The notes beneath the pieces were generated by a model. That model saw only the letters and a program-made list of their open reading frames with translations, was not told the origin of the DNA and ran no database searches. Positions 43,358-53,488 of a stretch of DNA of 64,000 nucleotides are shown in pieces (positions within the stretch are counted from its first letter, which is position 1; each line of letters starts with the position of its first letter). Position numbers and translations under genes: made by a program. This stretch comes from Cystobasidiopsis lactophilus (taxonomy: Eukaryota; Basidiomycota; Agaricostilbomycetes; Agaricostilbales; Chionosphaeraceae), in contig BCIO01000006.1 in NCBI GenBank assembly GCA_001599975.1, forward strand, positions 987,587 to 1,051,586, read 5' to 3'.

Positions 43358-44872
43358 ATGGTCGTCGGTAAGCAAGCATAGAAGTCGCTTTGGCGCGATG
43401 GCGTTGAACTGAAAGCGGTTTGAAGATTTGACCGGCAAAGTCGCTTTGATCACGTCGGGGTCCCTCTCAAAGCGCAAAAGCGTATGATCTGACTGCATGC
43501 GTACTCAGAGGCGGAGGCTCCGGTGGGATTTTGGATCATCAATCGATTGGCTTGCCGAACCTGACTGCCGCTGCCTTCGATTTTAGGAATCGGTGCCGGT
43601 TTGGCCCAAGCCTTTGTTACCTGCGGCGCCAAGGTCGTGCTACTAGACGCTAACGAGGTGGGCGCAAAACAAGTGGCGGAGCAATTGAACGAAGGGTCGG
43701 TTTCTTGCTCCCTTCCGAAATGAAGCTCACATTCCCGCCGCAGCAAAACGGAGAAGGTCGCCTTGGGAGTCTTTGCGGATGTTACTAGCTACATTTCCAC
43801 CTTGAAGGCCTTCCAAGCAGCCCGGGACCCGACTTTCAACCCTTCCAAGCGCATTGATTATGTCTTTGCCAACGCCGGCATAATGGTACGTCAAATTCCT
43901 TAGGCCCATTAGATGGGGTCCCGCAACTGGTCTATATAAACATAACTGCTTCAGGACAAAACTGGATACGGAGATTTCAAGGGCAGTATCGAAGATCTGG
44001 TGCGTGCCTACATCGCGCCACCAGTTTCCCGCTACACTCCTCTAACGTGCTCACTATCTCAAGGACGCTGCTGGGGAATCTGGCGGGCCGAATCTGCTTT
44101 GCCAGGTCTGTCTTGCCTTATTGTAGTCTGACCAAGCAGCCATTTGACGAGCGCTCGAGCACCTGCAGAAAGTTGTCGGAGATGGCCCCATCATCACCTC
44201 ATGGCTAGCTGTCGCTCATTTCCGCAACCAAGACAAAGATGCGGACGGTTGGCGCGGCAAACTGATCATGGCGGCGTCTGAAGCTTCGTTCATTCCGTTT
44301 CCTGCCGACATTCTCTACAACTGTGCCAAGGCCAACACCCTCTGGTTGGGCCGCGCTTGGGCAGCCAAGCTCATGCATGAAGACATCACCGTCAACTTGT
44401 ACAGCCCTAACCAGTGAGTGGCAAATGAACACACTTGGTCTTCGCTGACATCTTCGTGTTCTGTAGAGTCAAGACCGGCATTGCAGGCAACTTCCCAGGC
44501 ATCTGGGACGATGCGCAAAGGCGAGGGGCGCTAACCCCAATCCCATTCCTTGCCGAAAAGGTCATCGAGATCTTGGTCGATCCCAAGTCGAAGCTGACCG
44601 GTGCATTACATCCCGCTTACCCTCTATCTCACTCACTCACTCACGGTCTTCACAGGCCAGTCACTCAGCTTCTGTGCTGGTACCTATGGCCTGCGTGGCC
44701 ATGGCAAGTTTTTCAACGACGAAGCTCAAGTACGGCATTTCCTTGAGGCTCTGTCGGCGAATTTGTCTCATCGCCACCACTCCAGGCCAACGCTACAGCA
44801 TACACTGATTTCGATGAGATCTTCAAGAGGTTCGGAGAGATCCCAGAAGGCATTCCCACGGTCGACCACTAG
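43358..44872 (+). CDS. Short-chain dehydrogenase/reductase
   Basis: ATG 43358 starts a tiny first exon (MVV). After a GTAAGC intron comes DLTGKVALIT, and after a GTCGGG intron GGGS, then GIGAGLAQAFVTCGAKVVLL. Joined, this gives the nucleotide motif TGGGSGIG. DYVFANAGIM holds the NAG motif and ILYNCAKANTLWLGRAWAAK the catalytic YxxxK. LIMAASEASFIPFP supplies the Ser region. The C-terminus, FCAGTYGLRGHGKFFNDEA then YTDFDEIFKRFGEIPEG, ends IPTVDH. NAD(P)-dependent alcohol/ketone conversion, classical 15-PGDH-like type. About eight very short exons; about 300 residues. It lies 216 bp upstream of a Zn2Cys6 regulator in the same direction and is the left member of the cluster. Confidence 0.85.
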
Positions 44873-45088
44873 AGCCCATAAAGCGTACCGATGTGGCAAA
44901 TTTTCATCATTCGGCCGCTTATGCTCGCCGGCTTTCTTTGAATGAGTCGCACCAGAGGTCTCAAAGAGCCGACCAAAAAGATCGGTCGTTCTCAGAGACC
45001 CACCTCAAGTCCGGCACACCGCCAGCACAACTCGGCAAACCAAGGAATAAACAACTTGGTCCTCAACACGGCTGGCCTTGAGCTCAAC

Positions 45089-47784
45089 ATGAGCACCTTG
45101 TCCGATATCCAAGAGATTGAGACTACGGATGCCGGCCCAAGCAAGCGCCCTGGGTCCCCGTTTGCTGTCGCGGGCGAAAATGGGTCGCCCGTCGCAGGGG
45201 ATGGCCCACCAGCCGCAAAGCGCCCAAAGATGGCACGGGCTTGCGATCAGTGCAGAGGACAGAAGATTCGGTGCTTGCTCGAAGAGGCATCAAGCAGCGA
45301 ACCCGCCGTGTGCAAACGCTGTGAGCTGGCAGTCTGGTGCAGTGCGGGAGCGAGCTGACAGAAGGCATCGACCAAAAAGGTCGAAAGCAGAAGCTGGATT
45401 GCACTTGGGTGCTGCCTTCTTCAGAAACACGGTTCAAGAAGACAGGCAAACCACCATCAAAACGACAGCAAAAGGAGAAGAGCCCGTCGTCACATCCCTC
45501 GTTCACCAACATTCAAAGCGACCTGCTCCAAGACGCCTTGCTCCTGACATCAACCCGGCAGCCAGCAAATCCTATGGCTCTTCCATCCTTGCTTTTCGGT
45601 GGCAACGAAGGTGGCGGCGAATCGGCTTCCTCCCTGGGGTCAGCTTCGCCATCCCAGAATTTCGAGAGCCCATCTTCCGCCAATCCGGCTCGCACCAGGC
45701 TCCTAGGCCCTACATCAATTTCTCACATGATGCATAGCACGCCAGTCTTTCCGATTGATCGCATTGCTTCATACAATTGTCAGCCGTGGTCTCCAGCTTG
45801 AAAACAGGTGCTGTGGCTGATTTATTTTTGCGTGCCAGACAAGTACAGCTATAAGTGGGAAGTGAAAGAGGCTGGTGATGGCTTCATCAAGTTGTCAACG
45901 CCGACGGTTTCAGACACTGCGGCCTTGCCCTCAGCCTCCCGCGGCCCGCCCGGAGCCGCCGACCTTACCGTCCCAAATGTGCTCTCCAATTCAACAATCG
46001 AGTTCCTAGTCAACAGCTACTTTGAACACCACGCTCCTCTGTTTCCAGTTCTGTCAAGGGCTGATATTTTGGGCGCACCCATGGAGCCTTTGCTGCTTTG
46101 GGCCATCTGTGGGGTGGCTGCGTCGACCTCTCGCCTGCCGACTTACGTCCTCAGAATGTCGAAAATCAACTTCGCTGCGGCTTTCAAGGAGCACGACTAC
46201 TGCGTGGAAAACTTTTCGCTGCGGAGCATTCAAGCTCTGTTGATCTTCGCGTACAGCTTGGAGTTGGAAAGAGGGATACCCGGCACAATGAGTTGGCTGA
46301 GCTTGGGACTGGCGATTAGGGCGGCGCAGGACATGGGCCTTCATCGGGACATCGATAAGAAGTCGCACGACCCACAAGAAGTTCAGGAGGTTCAGTTGAA
46401 GCGCCGGATCTGGGCCGGCTGCTTGGTTGTCGACCGCTGGCTGAGCGTTCTAGTAAGCTCTGATTGATTGGAGCTCCGAGGTGGAAGCGCTGATTCCGAT
46501 GTGTCCAAGAATGGGTTGCCAGCCATGATTCGCGTTTCCGACTGCGACCAGCCCTGGCCGTCGGTGCACGAGTCATCTTCTAACGGAGATATTGGCCACA
46601 ATCCAAACGCCCTGCTCGGTCAGATGCATTTGATCAAGCTTTCGGTCTTGCTGGGCGAGGTGTTCGACCTGCTTTACAGTCCCAGTAGGCTTTTCGTCCT
46701 GCCCTTGCGTCCATCTCTCCTGACAGAACAAGTACAGCCGGAATTTTGAACGCTTCAGACGCTCAGCTTCTCACTTTGCAGCAAAAAATCGATGTGTGAG
46801 CTAGACTTTGCCCGAGGCTTGGGAAGCTGCCTGACTTCCTTGGATTTCAGTTGGCTAACAGAGCTGCCTCAAGAGCTCGTTATGACCGATGTCGCAACCG
46901 CCTCGCCCTTTTGCGGCCTTTTGAATTTGGTCTACGTTTCGGTCCAATTTTTGTTCCTCCGCCCCTTTATGCGGGCGTCTTACACAACCTCTGACAACGT
47001 CACCTTCTTCGCCACGCAAGCTCAATTCGCAGACTTGACAACAAGGTCGCGAAATGCAATCAATTGGCTCGACCGGAACGAGCAAATCCTTGGCGGCTGG
47101 TTAACGACGACCTACTCGCTTTTCGTTTGTGCTCTGATTCAGGTTCGCTGCTTTCTCCCTGGAAACCTTCTATTTTAAGCCCCATCTGCAGTACCATTCG
47201 AACGTTTGGTCGAAAGATGATGCGTCCATTTCGAGTCTGCGACAAGCTAGAGATGTCCTGAAGCGAACGACCAACGACGAATGCGCTATTCGATCTCGCA
47301 TCCACGAGCTGGTGTCTCTACTGGAGCACACGGCGGTGTCCTTGCTCCACAATCCGCTCCCTGATATCCGACGATCTGGCATGGACCCAACGACAGGTTC
47401 TCACCTCCGCTGGCAAGCGGACCGATCTGGGCCTGAGGCGTCTTCGTTGACGCAAAGTGTGGCCGGTGCTTCGGCGGTGGCTCGTGGCTCAGACCAGCCC
47501 ATCGATCCCTTGGACTCGATTTTCACCTTCGCTCCCGAGGCTGACTTTCTGTCGTAAGTCCAGAGATCGATTCAGTCTGAAGGGACGCTGGATCTTGGCT
47601 CTACCCAGACTTCCCACCAGCGGGCCGTTTTCTTTCGACGCCCCTGATTTTACTGCGAACCAAGGTTCGTGGGCATCCCAGGACAAACGCACCAAGCCGC
47701 TGACGCTGTTGTACAGAGAGCTGGTTGTCCTGGATGATGAGTGTAGGAACAAGTGCAGAGAACGCAAGTACGCCGAATCGGTAG
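45089..47784 (+). CDS. Zn2Cys6 fungal transcription factor
   Basis: The start ATG is at 45089 (MSTLSDIQEIETTDAGPSKR); an in-frame ATG at 44942 is possible but sits 70 bp after the SDR stop. The binuclear cluster, completed across a phase-1 intron (about 45333-45380), reads CDQCRGQKIRC, 12 residues, then CKRC-RKQKLDC, i.e. C-x2-C-x6-C-x12-C-x2-C-x6-C. The fungal-specific regulatory domain follows: FLVNSYFEHHAPLFPVLSRA, LRSIQALLIFAYSLELERGI, WLSLGLAIRAAQDMGLHRDI and LKRRIWAGCLVVDRWLS. The C-terminus is completed by the spliced exons GPFSFDAPDFTANQ-ESWLSW and ends ASTPNR. About 730-760 residues. By position, the likely pathway-specific activator of its neighbours. Confidence 0.85.
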
Positions 47785-47832
47785 CTCGCGCTCATCTCTC
47801 CATTGCATTGCGAGCTTTACACATTGCGAGCT

Positions 47833-49871
47833 TTACAAGCCATCCACCAACAATGGCCTCCGCCACTCTGGCTTGTCTTCGCCGTCAAGCCGACTTGGGT
47901 TGAGCCACCCGTTCTTGTACTTGATCTGCACGCACGGGCCGTAGGTCTTGACATTGGCTTGGATGGAGTCGACAAAGGCAGTAAAGAAGTATTTGTCGTC
48001 GAAGATGTGAGGGTGCACTCGGCGCATCATACGAGTGCAGGCCTTGAACACCGACAGACACGGGGTGTAGCAGGTGAGGTCGATGTCCTTGAGCTCTTTG
48101 ATGTACTCAGCGCGGTTGCGCTCCCAGATCTTGGCGTCATACTGGCCAAGCGACATGAGCCAGTGGTTGAACTGGGTCAGGGATGAGGAGACGAAGTAGC
48201 TGCCGCCATTGGTGGCGCGTGCCAGGATGGCGTTGAGTACAGCGGCGCAGCCAATAGCACCGCAACCTGCGCAAGGCCTAAGATCGACTTGCGTTGAAGT
48301 GGAAAAATAGGCTTACCGTAGTCTGCCATCGCCAAGGGAGGATCAATTGGCTCATCCTTGTCCAATGCCCGCCCCTGAGCCCATGACATGCCACTGACGC
48401 AGTCCGCAATTTGCTGCCAGCCAGAGCGGTGGCTGAACGGGCCTCCCCAGCCATAGCAGTTCTCGGCCACATAGATGAAGCCCTTGTTCCGCGAAGCAAA
48501 GCGCTTTGTCAGTGCTTCCTTGCCGTAGCCAAGGCGTTCCATAACCCCGGGGCGATAACCGTCGACGATAATGTCCACATCTTCCAATAGAGCTTCGAAG
48601 AGCGCGCGATCGTTCTTGTCCTTCAAGTTGAGATCGCAGGAGCGCTTGCCGACATTGAACGCGATTGGGTCATACGGGACCTCCTGATAAAACGCCTTGG
48701 TCAGGGCCCATCCAGCCATGAGGAAAACTTGAGCCTCACAGGGACCGCCTTGTGGCAGACGTGCAACACGTCGGCACCATATTCTGCAAGGGTCCTAGAA
48801 ATGATGGGGCCCTGATTAAGAACTTAGCTTATCGTTTGCATACAAACTCGCGAGGGACAACTGCACTCACCGCAATCGCTCGAGTGATGTCCAAGATCTT
48901 GATCCCCGTCAAGAGGTCGCGGCCCTTCGGCAGGAACTCCAATGGCGGTGCGTTGGAATCGATCTTCTCTAGTCCAAAAACTGGCTGTTTACTGATGTGG
49001 ATGCCCTGCAGCCAAGGACTTAGTCAAATGATAGTCACCTGGGTCTTTTTCGGCAACGTACGTGCGGAGATGCAGCGTATTCTTCTGGCGTCCATACGAT
49101 GGCTCCGGCCTGCTTGTGCTCATCCGCCATCTTTTCAAGCTCGGCAGCGGTATAGAGGATGGCTCTCGACTGGATTAGCTTGACGGCATCTTCGAAGGTG
49201 ATGTCCTCGTTGTACGGGGGCAAGCCCATGAACTCAAAAGTTGGTGTAGCATTGAGACTGCGGCCATCGCGAAGCGATAAGTGGAGTTCAGATGGAGGTG
49301 CATCGAGCTTACCTTCCATGCAAGTGGAAAAACTTGCCATCCTTGGTGCGATACATATTGGAGATGGAGTTGCGGTAGACGTTGGTCATGGTGTTGTTGA
49401 GATCGCCTGTCGGTTTATTGGAGTCCGTCAAGCCTGATCAAAGTCGAGCGCACCCACCTCGAAGCCACTTGGGAACTTCGGCCAGCTTTTTGCCAAATTC
49501 AAACGGAGCTGATCCTTCCACAACAGACACATCGTGGATGGACAGAGCCAGTGTGGCCTGGAAGACGTCAACGGTCGCCTGCACCGACTCGCCGAACCGC
49601 TTCTGGGCCAAAGCGGACGCCACAGTGCCCTCCAAGCTGCAGCAGCCTTTTGAGCTCCGCTTGTCGCACCGGCAGCCTAGTTCACTCACGCCTTGACGGC
49701 AGCGATGGCCTCTGTAGCTTTGAAAGGGCTGGGAATGGCCGGCATTTCTCCATCGTTGACCAACTGAGCGCGGTGGGCGGGCAACCTCACTTCTTCGACA
49801 AGTGGCAAATCGGGGTCCGCCAAGAGCCCTTCATAGATCTCTTTGGCGACCTTTTGGACAGAGTAGGGCAT
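47833..49871 (-). CDS. CoA-transferase family III (CaiB/BaiF, formyl-CoA transferase type)
   Basis: The start ATG is at 49871 (MPYSVQKVAKEIYEGLLADP). A long N-terminal part (ATVDVFQATLALSIHDVSVV, TNVYRNSISNMYRTKDGKFF, HTPTFEFMGLPP-like) precedes the core: KILDITRAIA, then GPIISRTLAEYGADVLHVC, NVGKRSCDLNLKDKNDRALF, EDVDIIVDGYRPGVMERLGY, NKGFIYVAENCYGWGGPFSH and GWQQIADCVSGMSWAQGRAL. The C-terminus is FVSSSLTQFNHWLMSLGQYD, ending PLLVDGL. The family moves CoA between carboxylic acids. About 560 residues in about nine exons. Convergent with the regulator (48 bp between stops) and divergent from the mitochondrial carrier. Confidence 0.85.
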
Positions 49872-50209
49872 AGTGGTTGGTGCGTGTAGATAGCCATCGA
49901 AACGGAGCGTGAAGGGCTGCCGACCTTCTGCTGCAGCTGCCGGCGCGCCGCAGGGTGCTCGGCGCTCCTGAACTTGGCCTGCAGGCTACCCCGCCCAGTC
50001 TCCATTTTTAGGTGGCCGACGGGGATCGGGTCAATGAATTGGGTCCAGGCATTATTAGCCGTGCTTGTGCAAACGGGGAAGTCAATAATCGGCACGGTTT
50101 GCAGCGGCAAGCAGTCGAGGGTGTGGAGCTCCCAGCGAGCGGTCAGGCAGCATCGTCGCGTTCTGTGCTCTTCTGTGCTTCGTTCTTCAGTGCGGCTGTT
50201 TCAGTTTCA
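49872..50209. promoter_or_regulatory. Divergent promoter, CoA-transferase / mitochondrial carrier
   Basis: 338 bp shared by two putative pathway genes. It contains the palindrome CGGCGCGCCG at 49941-49950 (a CGG-N4-CCG everted or inverted triplet pair), which could be a Zn2Cys6 site but is also expected by chance in GC-rich DNA. Confidence 0.45.
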
Positions 50210-51615
50210 ATGGCAAAAGCAAGCAATGGGCAATCAAAGGTTCGTGGATTGCGTTGAAGGAGCAACTTTGCCTCCCGGCGGCGAAAGCACCAGCTCTCAA
50301 GAGAAGGAAGTCATGCTGACTTGTCCTCCCCTCGAATCTAGCCCTATCCTTTCTATCTCGGTGGCGTGGCGACAGGGATGGTGAGCAACGACGTGGCAAG
50401 CCCTTTGAAGGGTTCTCTTGACGTCCGGCGGGTCGCCATAGGCTTCCACCTTCACACACCCCTTGGACCTTGTGAAAGTGTAAGCTGGCTGAATTTCAGC
50501 TCTTCGTTCTGTGAATAACACACTATGGTGCTTTGAAAGTCAGATGCAAACGGAGCATCGGCCGATAGGCGCCATTGAGACTTTCACCCGCATCATCAAG
50601 AAAAGAGGGCCTCGGGGTCTGTTTGACGGGCTAAGCGCTGCGTGGTACAGAGCCTTGACCTACAACTTGACCCGGTTGTACGTCCTTCTTTCTATTGACC
50701 CAAAGAGGGATGTTGGCTAAATTGCGCGGGTGTCCGTCAATCCGCATTAGTGAGGCATATGCTGTCGCCAAACGTTATCTAGATAAGAATGCTCCAAATC
50801 AAGCTGTTCTCACAAAGGGTGTGCTGTCGGGGGTATTTGCTGGCGTCGTTGGTGCCTGCGTGGCAAACCCAGGAGGTGTTACTTTGTCGCCCACTCTATT
50901 TGATGTTTCTCTTGACCTAACAGTATAAACAGATATCGTCTTGATCCGCATGCAGTCCGACTCTAAGCTCCCGCCGGCCGAGCGCTTTGCCTATCGAAAC
51001 ATTCTGCACGGCCTCTACTCGGTGGCAAAAAACGAAGGTCTTCTGCGGCTTTACAGAGGACTGGATATTTCGACCTTCCGAGCCATTCTAATGAACGTGG
51101 GACAATTGACGTCGTACGACGTTTTCAAGTCAAGTCTGCTTCAGAGCCAACTCATCGACGACGGACCGCTTTGCCACCTACTGGCTTCTTTTGGCGGTGA
51201 GTCCTTTGCGCGGCATTCGAGCAAATAGCTAAGCCTGTGTTAGCCGGTACATTTGTGACAACAATAGGGCAACCAGCCGATGTCGTTCGAAGTCGGTTAA
51301 TGTCATCTCGAGACCAGAAATGGGTAGGCTTGCACTGTGCTGCTTGTTTCTTTCTGCTGGCTTAGATAGAGCCCCCTTATTTAGACGGCAATAATTTACG
51401 AAATGGCCAAGCACGAGGGTCCTAAGAGCTTTTTCAAAGGCTACATTCCGGCGTGGACGAGGACAACACCCCAGACCGTCTTGGCAAGTCTCCTCCTTAT
51501 TCTGGCCCGTCGTCCTTTGGCTGACAGTTGCTCTCAGACGTTCTTTTTCCTCGAGCAATTAAGACGATTAGTGGATTGGAGTCGAGCGGATAAGGTGGAA
51601 TACGATGCAATCTAG
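50210..51615 (+). CDS. Mitochondrial carrier protein, dicarboxylate-carrier-like
   Basis: The start ATG is at 50210 (MAKASNGQSK). Spliced exons give PYPFYLGGVATGM-ASTFTHP with the first signature PLDLVK. Then come RPIGAIETFTRIIKKRGPRG, LFDGLSAAWYRALTYNLTRL, SGVFAGVVGACVANPGDIVL with second signature PGDIVLIR, YRNILHGLYSVAKNEGLLRL, FRAILMNVGQLTSYDVFK, and the third repeat GTFVTTIGQPADVVRSRLMS and EMAKHEGPKSFFKGYIPAWT. Three repeats and about six helices mark an SLC25 carrier; the sequence is closest in feel to DIC1. It probably imports a dicarboxylate or pathway product into mitochondria. About nine exons; about 305 residues. Its stop is 31 bp from that of the convergent kinase. Confidence 0.87.
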
Positions 51616-51646
51616 ATCCGATGCCCGAATCGCTCTGCCCATCTCC

Positions 51647-53278
51647 TTATTTCTTGGGCCAGCCTGCAGCAACATCCAACGCCTTAAGATCGTCCACAAC
51701 AGTGGCCAACCTCTTCGCATATTCCATGGAGAGGTCGAAGGGCTGCATGGAGGGCTGTGTGCGAAGGCGAGTTAACAGAGAACAGCTTTGCAGCACCGGA
51801 GGCTTACCATCTAATGAGAGCGGTGTGTAAGCGTCAATAACGCAAAAATTTAAGCCCAAAAAACCTACAGTCTCACTCGGAGCGAGCGTTAAAGTCCAGA
51901 ACGCGAGCGCCGTGAGGGAGTGAAGGGCCATCTGCTTCCAAGCATCTTCTTCACTGATGACTGGGCCACCAAAGCGATGCAAATCCTTCAGGTATTGTGA
52001 TACCAGGTCTTTCTGCCACAGGCGGCGCTTCTCGACGGACAAGGCAGTCGTCATCGCGTAGACCACGTCACGGAACGGATTGCCAGGTCCAAAATTTTGG
52101 TAGTCTTGCGTCCCCATTTTGGCCGTCGTCTTGTTGCGAAACCAGTTTGTCAGATGAGGATCCGAGTGACAGAGCGTGATGGGCTCGTTGTTCTTGTAGC
52201 TGGTCTCGGTTGCCGGCCAGACCTCAGCCTTTCGAGCATACAGAGCGGCGGGAACTCCAGGCTTAGCCACCTCGAAGCCGTTCATGCAGGCCGAATCGAT
52301 GAACGACAGGTGAATGTAGTCGTCGAATTGTTGGAAGAAGGTCATGAGATCCTTGGTGTCTGCGCCGGCCTTGTGTCAGTGACACGCAAGGGCGCACCAA
52401 AGAAGGGGCACTGTCTCACCTGGATCCGTCTGTACCTTTCCCCAGAACGTTCCGTGCATCAAAGCCAGGGTTCCAAGCAAATCTTGCACATTCTCCTTCG
52501 AGATCGAAGACTTGTGATTGAGGAACTCGACGTCTTTAGCGCAGTCTTCGAGAATGATGATCGAGTTGTAGGACTCGGACGACCAAGCTGCATAGGCTGG
52601 CTTGTGGCTCGTAAATCCTGGGAGCCTAGGCAGGATCTTGTTGTAAAAATCCGTCTCGCAGCTGGCACAAAAAGAGTTTGGCACAGGCCATCGCCGACGG
52701 CTAAAGTTGAAGGCTTACCGGATGCCACCGTAGGACATGTTCAATCGATTGAGGAGGTCCAGAGTGGCTTTGCAGAAGACCTTCGAAGGCAGAGCCTTGC
52801 CAGCTGCGGGCAACCACGAGAGGGAGTCAGTGCCAACGACAGGAAAAGCACGAGGACGAGGTACCTTCGTTCCATTGAATAGTGATACCTCTGCGGTTCG
52901 TGGTGCCTTCATCCTTGGCTGAAGTGGCAACTCGTGAGCTGGCGTTTGCAAATGAGACCTTGCCACTTACGTCCCAGCTCGAAGGACACGACCTCGGCAC
53001 CAGGAGTATTGCGGCCGATCGTGGCGGCTCTAGGACATAGAGATGTTTAGAGCAGGAACAAAAACACGTCCATGAAAGGGCTTACAGCCACGAACCCTCG
53101 ATTTGCTCGTAGCTCTCGGGGAAGTCGCCGGCCTTGGTGGCTTGAGAAGGGTGCGCTTGCTCTGTCGCGGTAATGTGTTTAGTGCCGGCGAGGAGCTATT
53201 TGCTTCGAAAAGAAACGAACCATGAGCATAAATGTCCTTGATGCGCTGCCGCTTCGCTTGGAGTTCGGCGACCGACAT
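51647..53278 (-). CDS. APH-fold small-molecule phosphotransferase
   Basis: The start ATG is at 53278 (MSVAELQAKRQRIKDIYAHG). Exons include AATIGRNTPGAEVVSFELGR, ALPSKVFCKATLDLLNRLNM-type ATP-binding region, TDFYNKILPRLPGFTSHKPA and SYNSIIILEDCAKD. The catalytic loop is TLCHSDPHLTNWF (HxDxxxxN), followed by QDYQNFGPGNPFRDVVYAMT with the metal-binding QD in place of the usual D. The C-terminus ends ALDVAAGWPKK. The fold is shared by choline/ecdysteroid/aminoglycoside kinases and by kinases that phosphorylate 4-hydroxyacyl-CoA. About 430 residues. Divergent from the P450, 210 bp apart. Confidence 0.8.
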
Positions 53279-53488
53279 TGTTTTTGCTTGTCAGCGTGCG
53301 ATGGTGTGCCCGAGAGTGGACTTGCGTCTGCCAGTGGGCTGTTGTGTGCAGAGAAGCAGTTTGGGCGCCCCACCAAGGCAGCAGCCCGCAGAGTCCAAAC
53401 GCTGCCGGTCCGCCGAGATGTTGCCGACCTTTGGGGTTTGCAAAGGCCCTGCGGGCCAGCTCTTGCTCTAGTACGCACAAGAACACAT
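53279..53488. promoter_or_regulatory. Divergent promoter, APH kinase / P450
   Basis: 210 bp between the two start codons, so the genes are probably co-regulated. A CGGTCCG element lies near 53408-53414. No TATA box is evident. Confidence 0.5.

Noticed and set aside
49941-49950. CGG-N4-CCG palindrome as a Zn2Cys6 binding site
   Set aside because: The spacing differs between cluster promoters (N1 near 53410, N4 here, N5 near 55850), and such triplets are frequent in GC-rich DNA, so no shared site is established.
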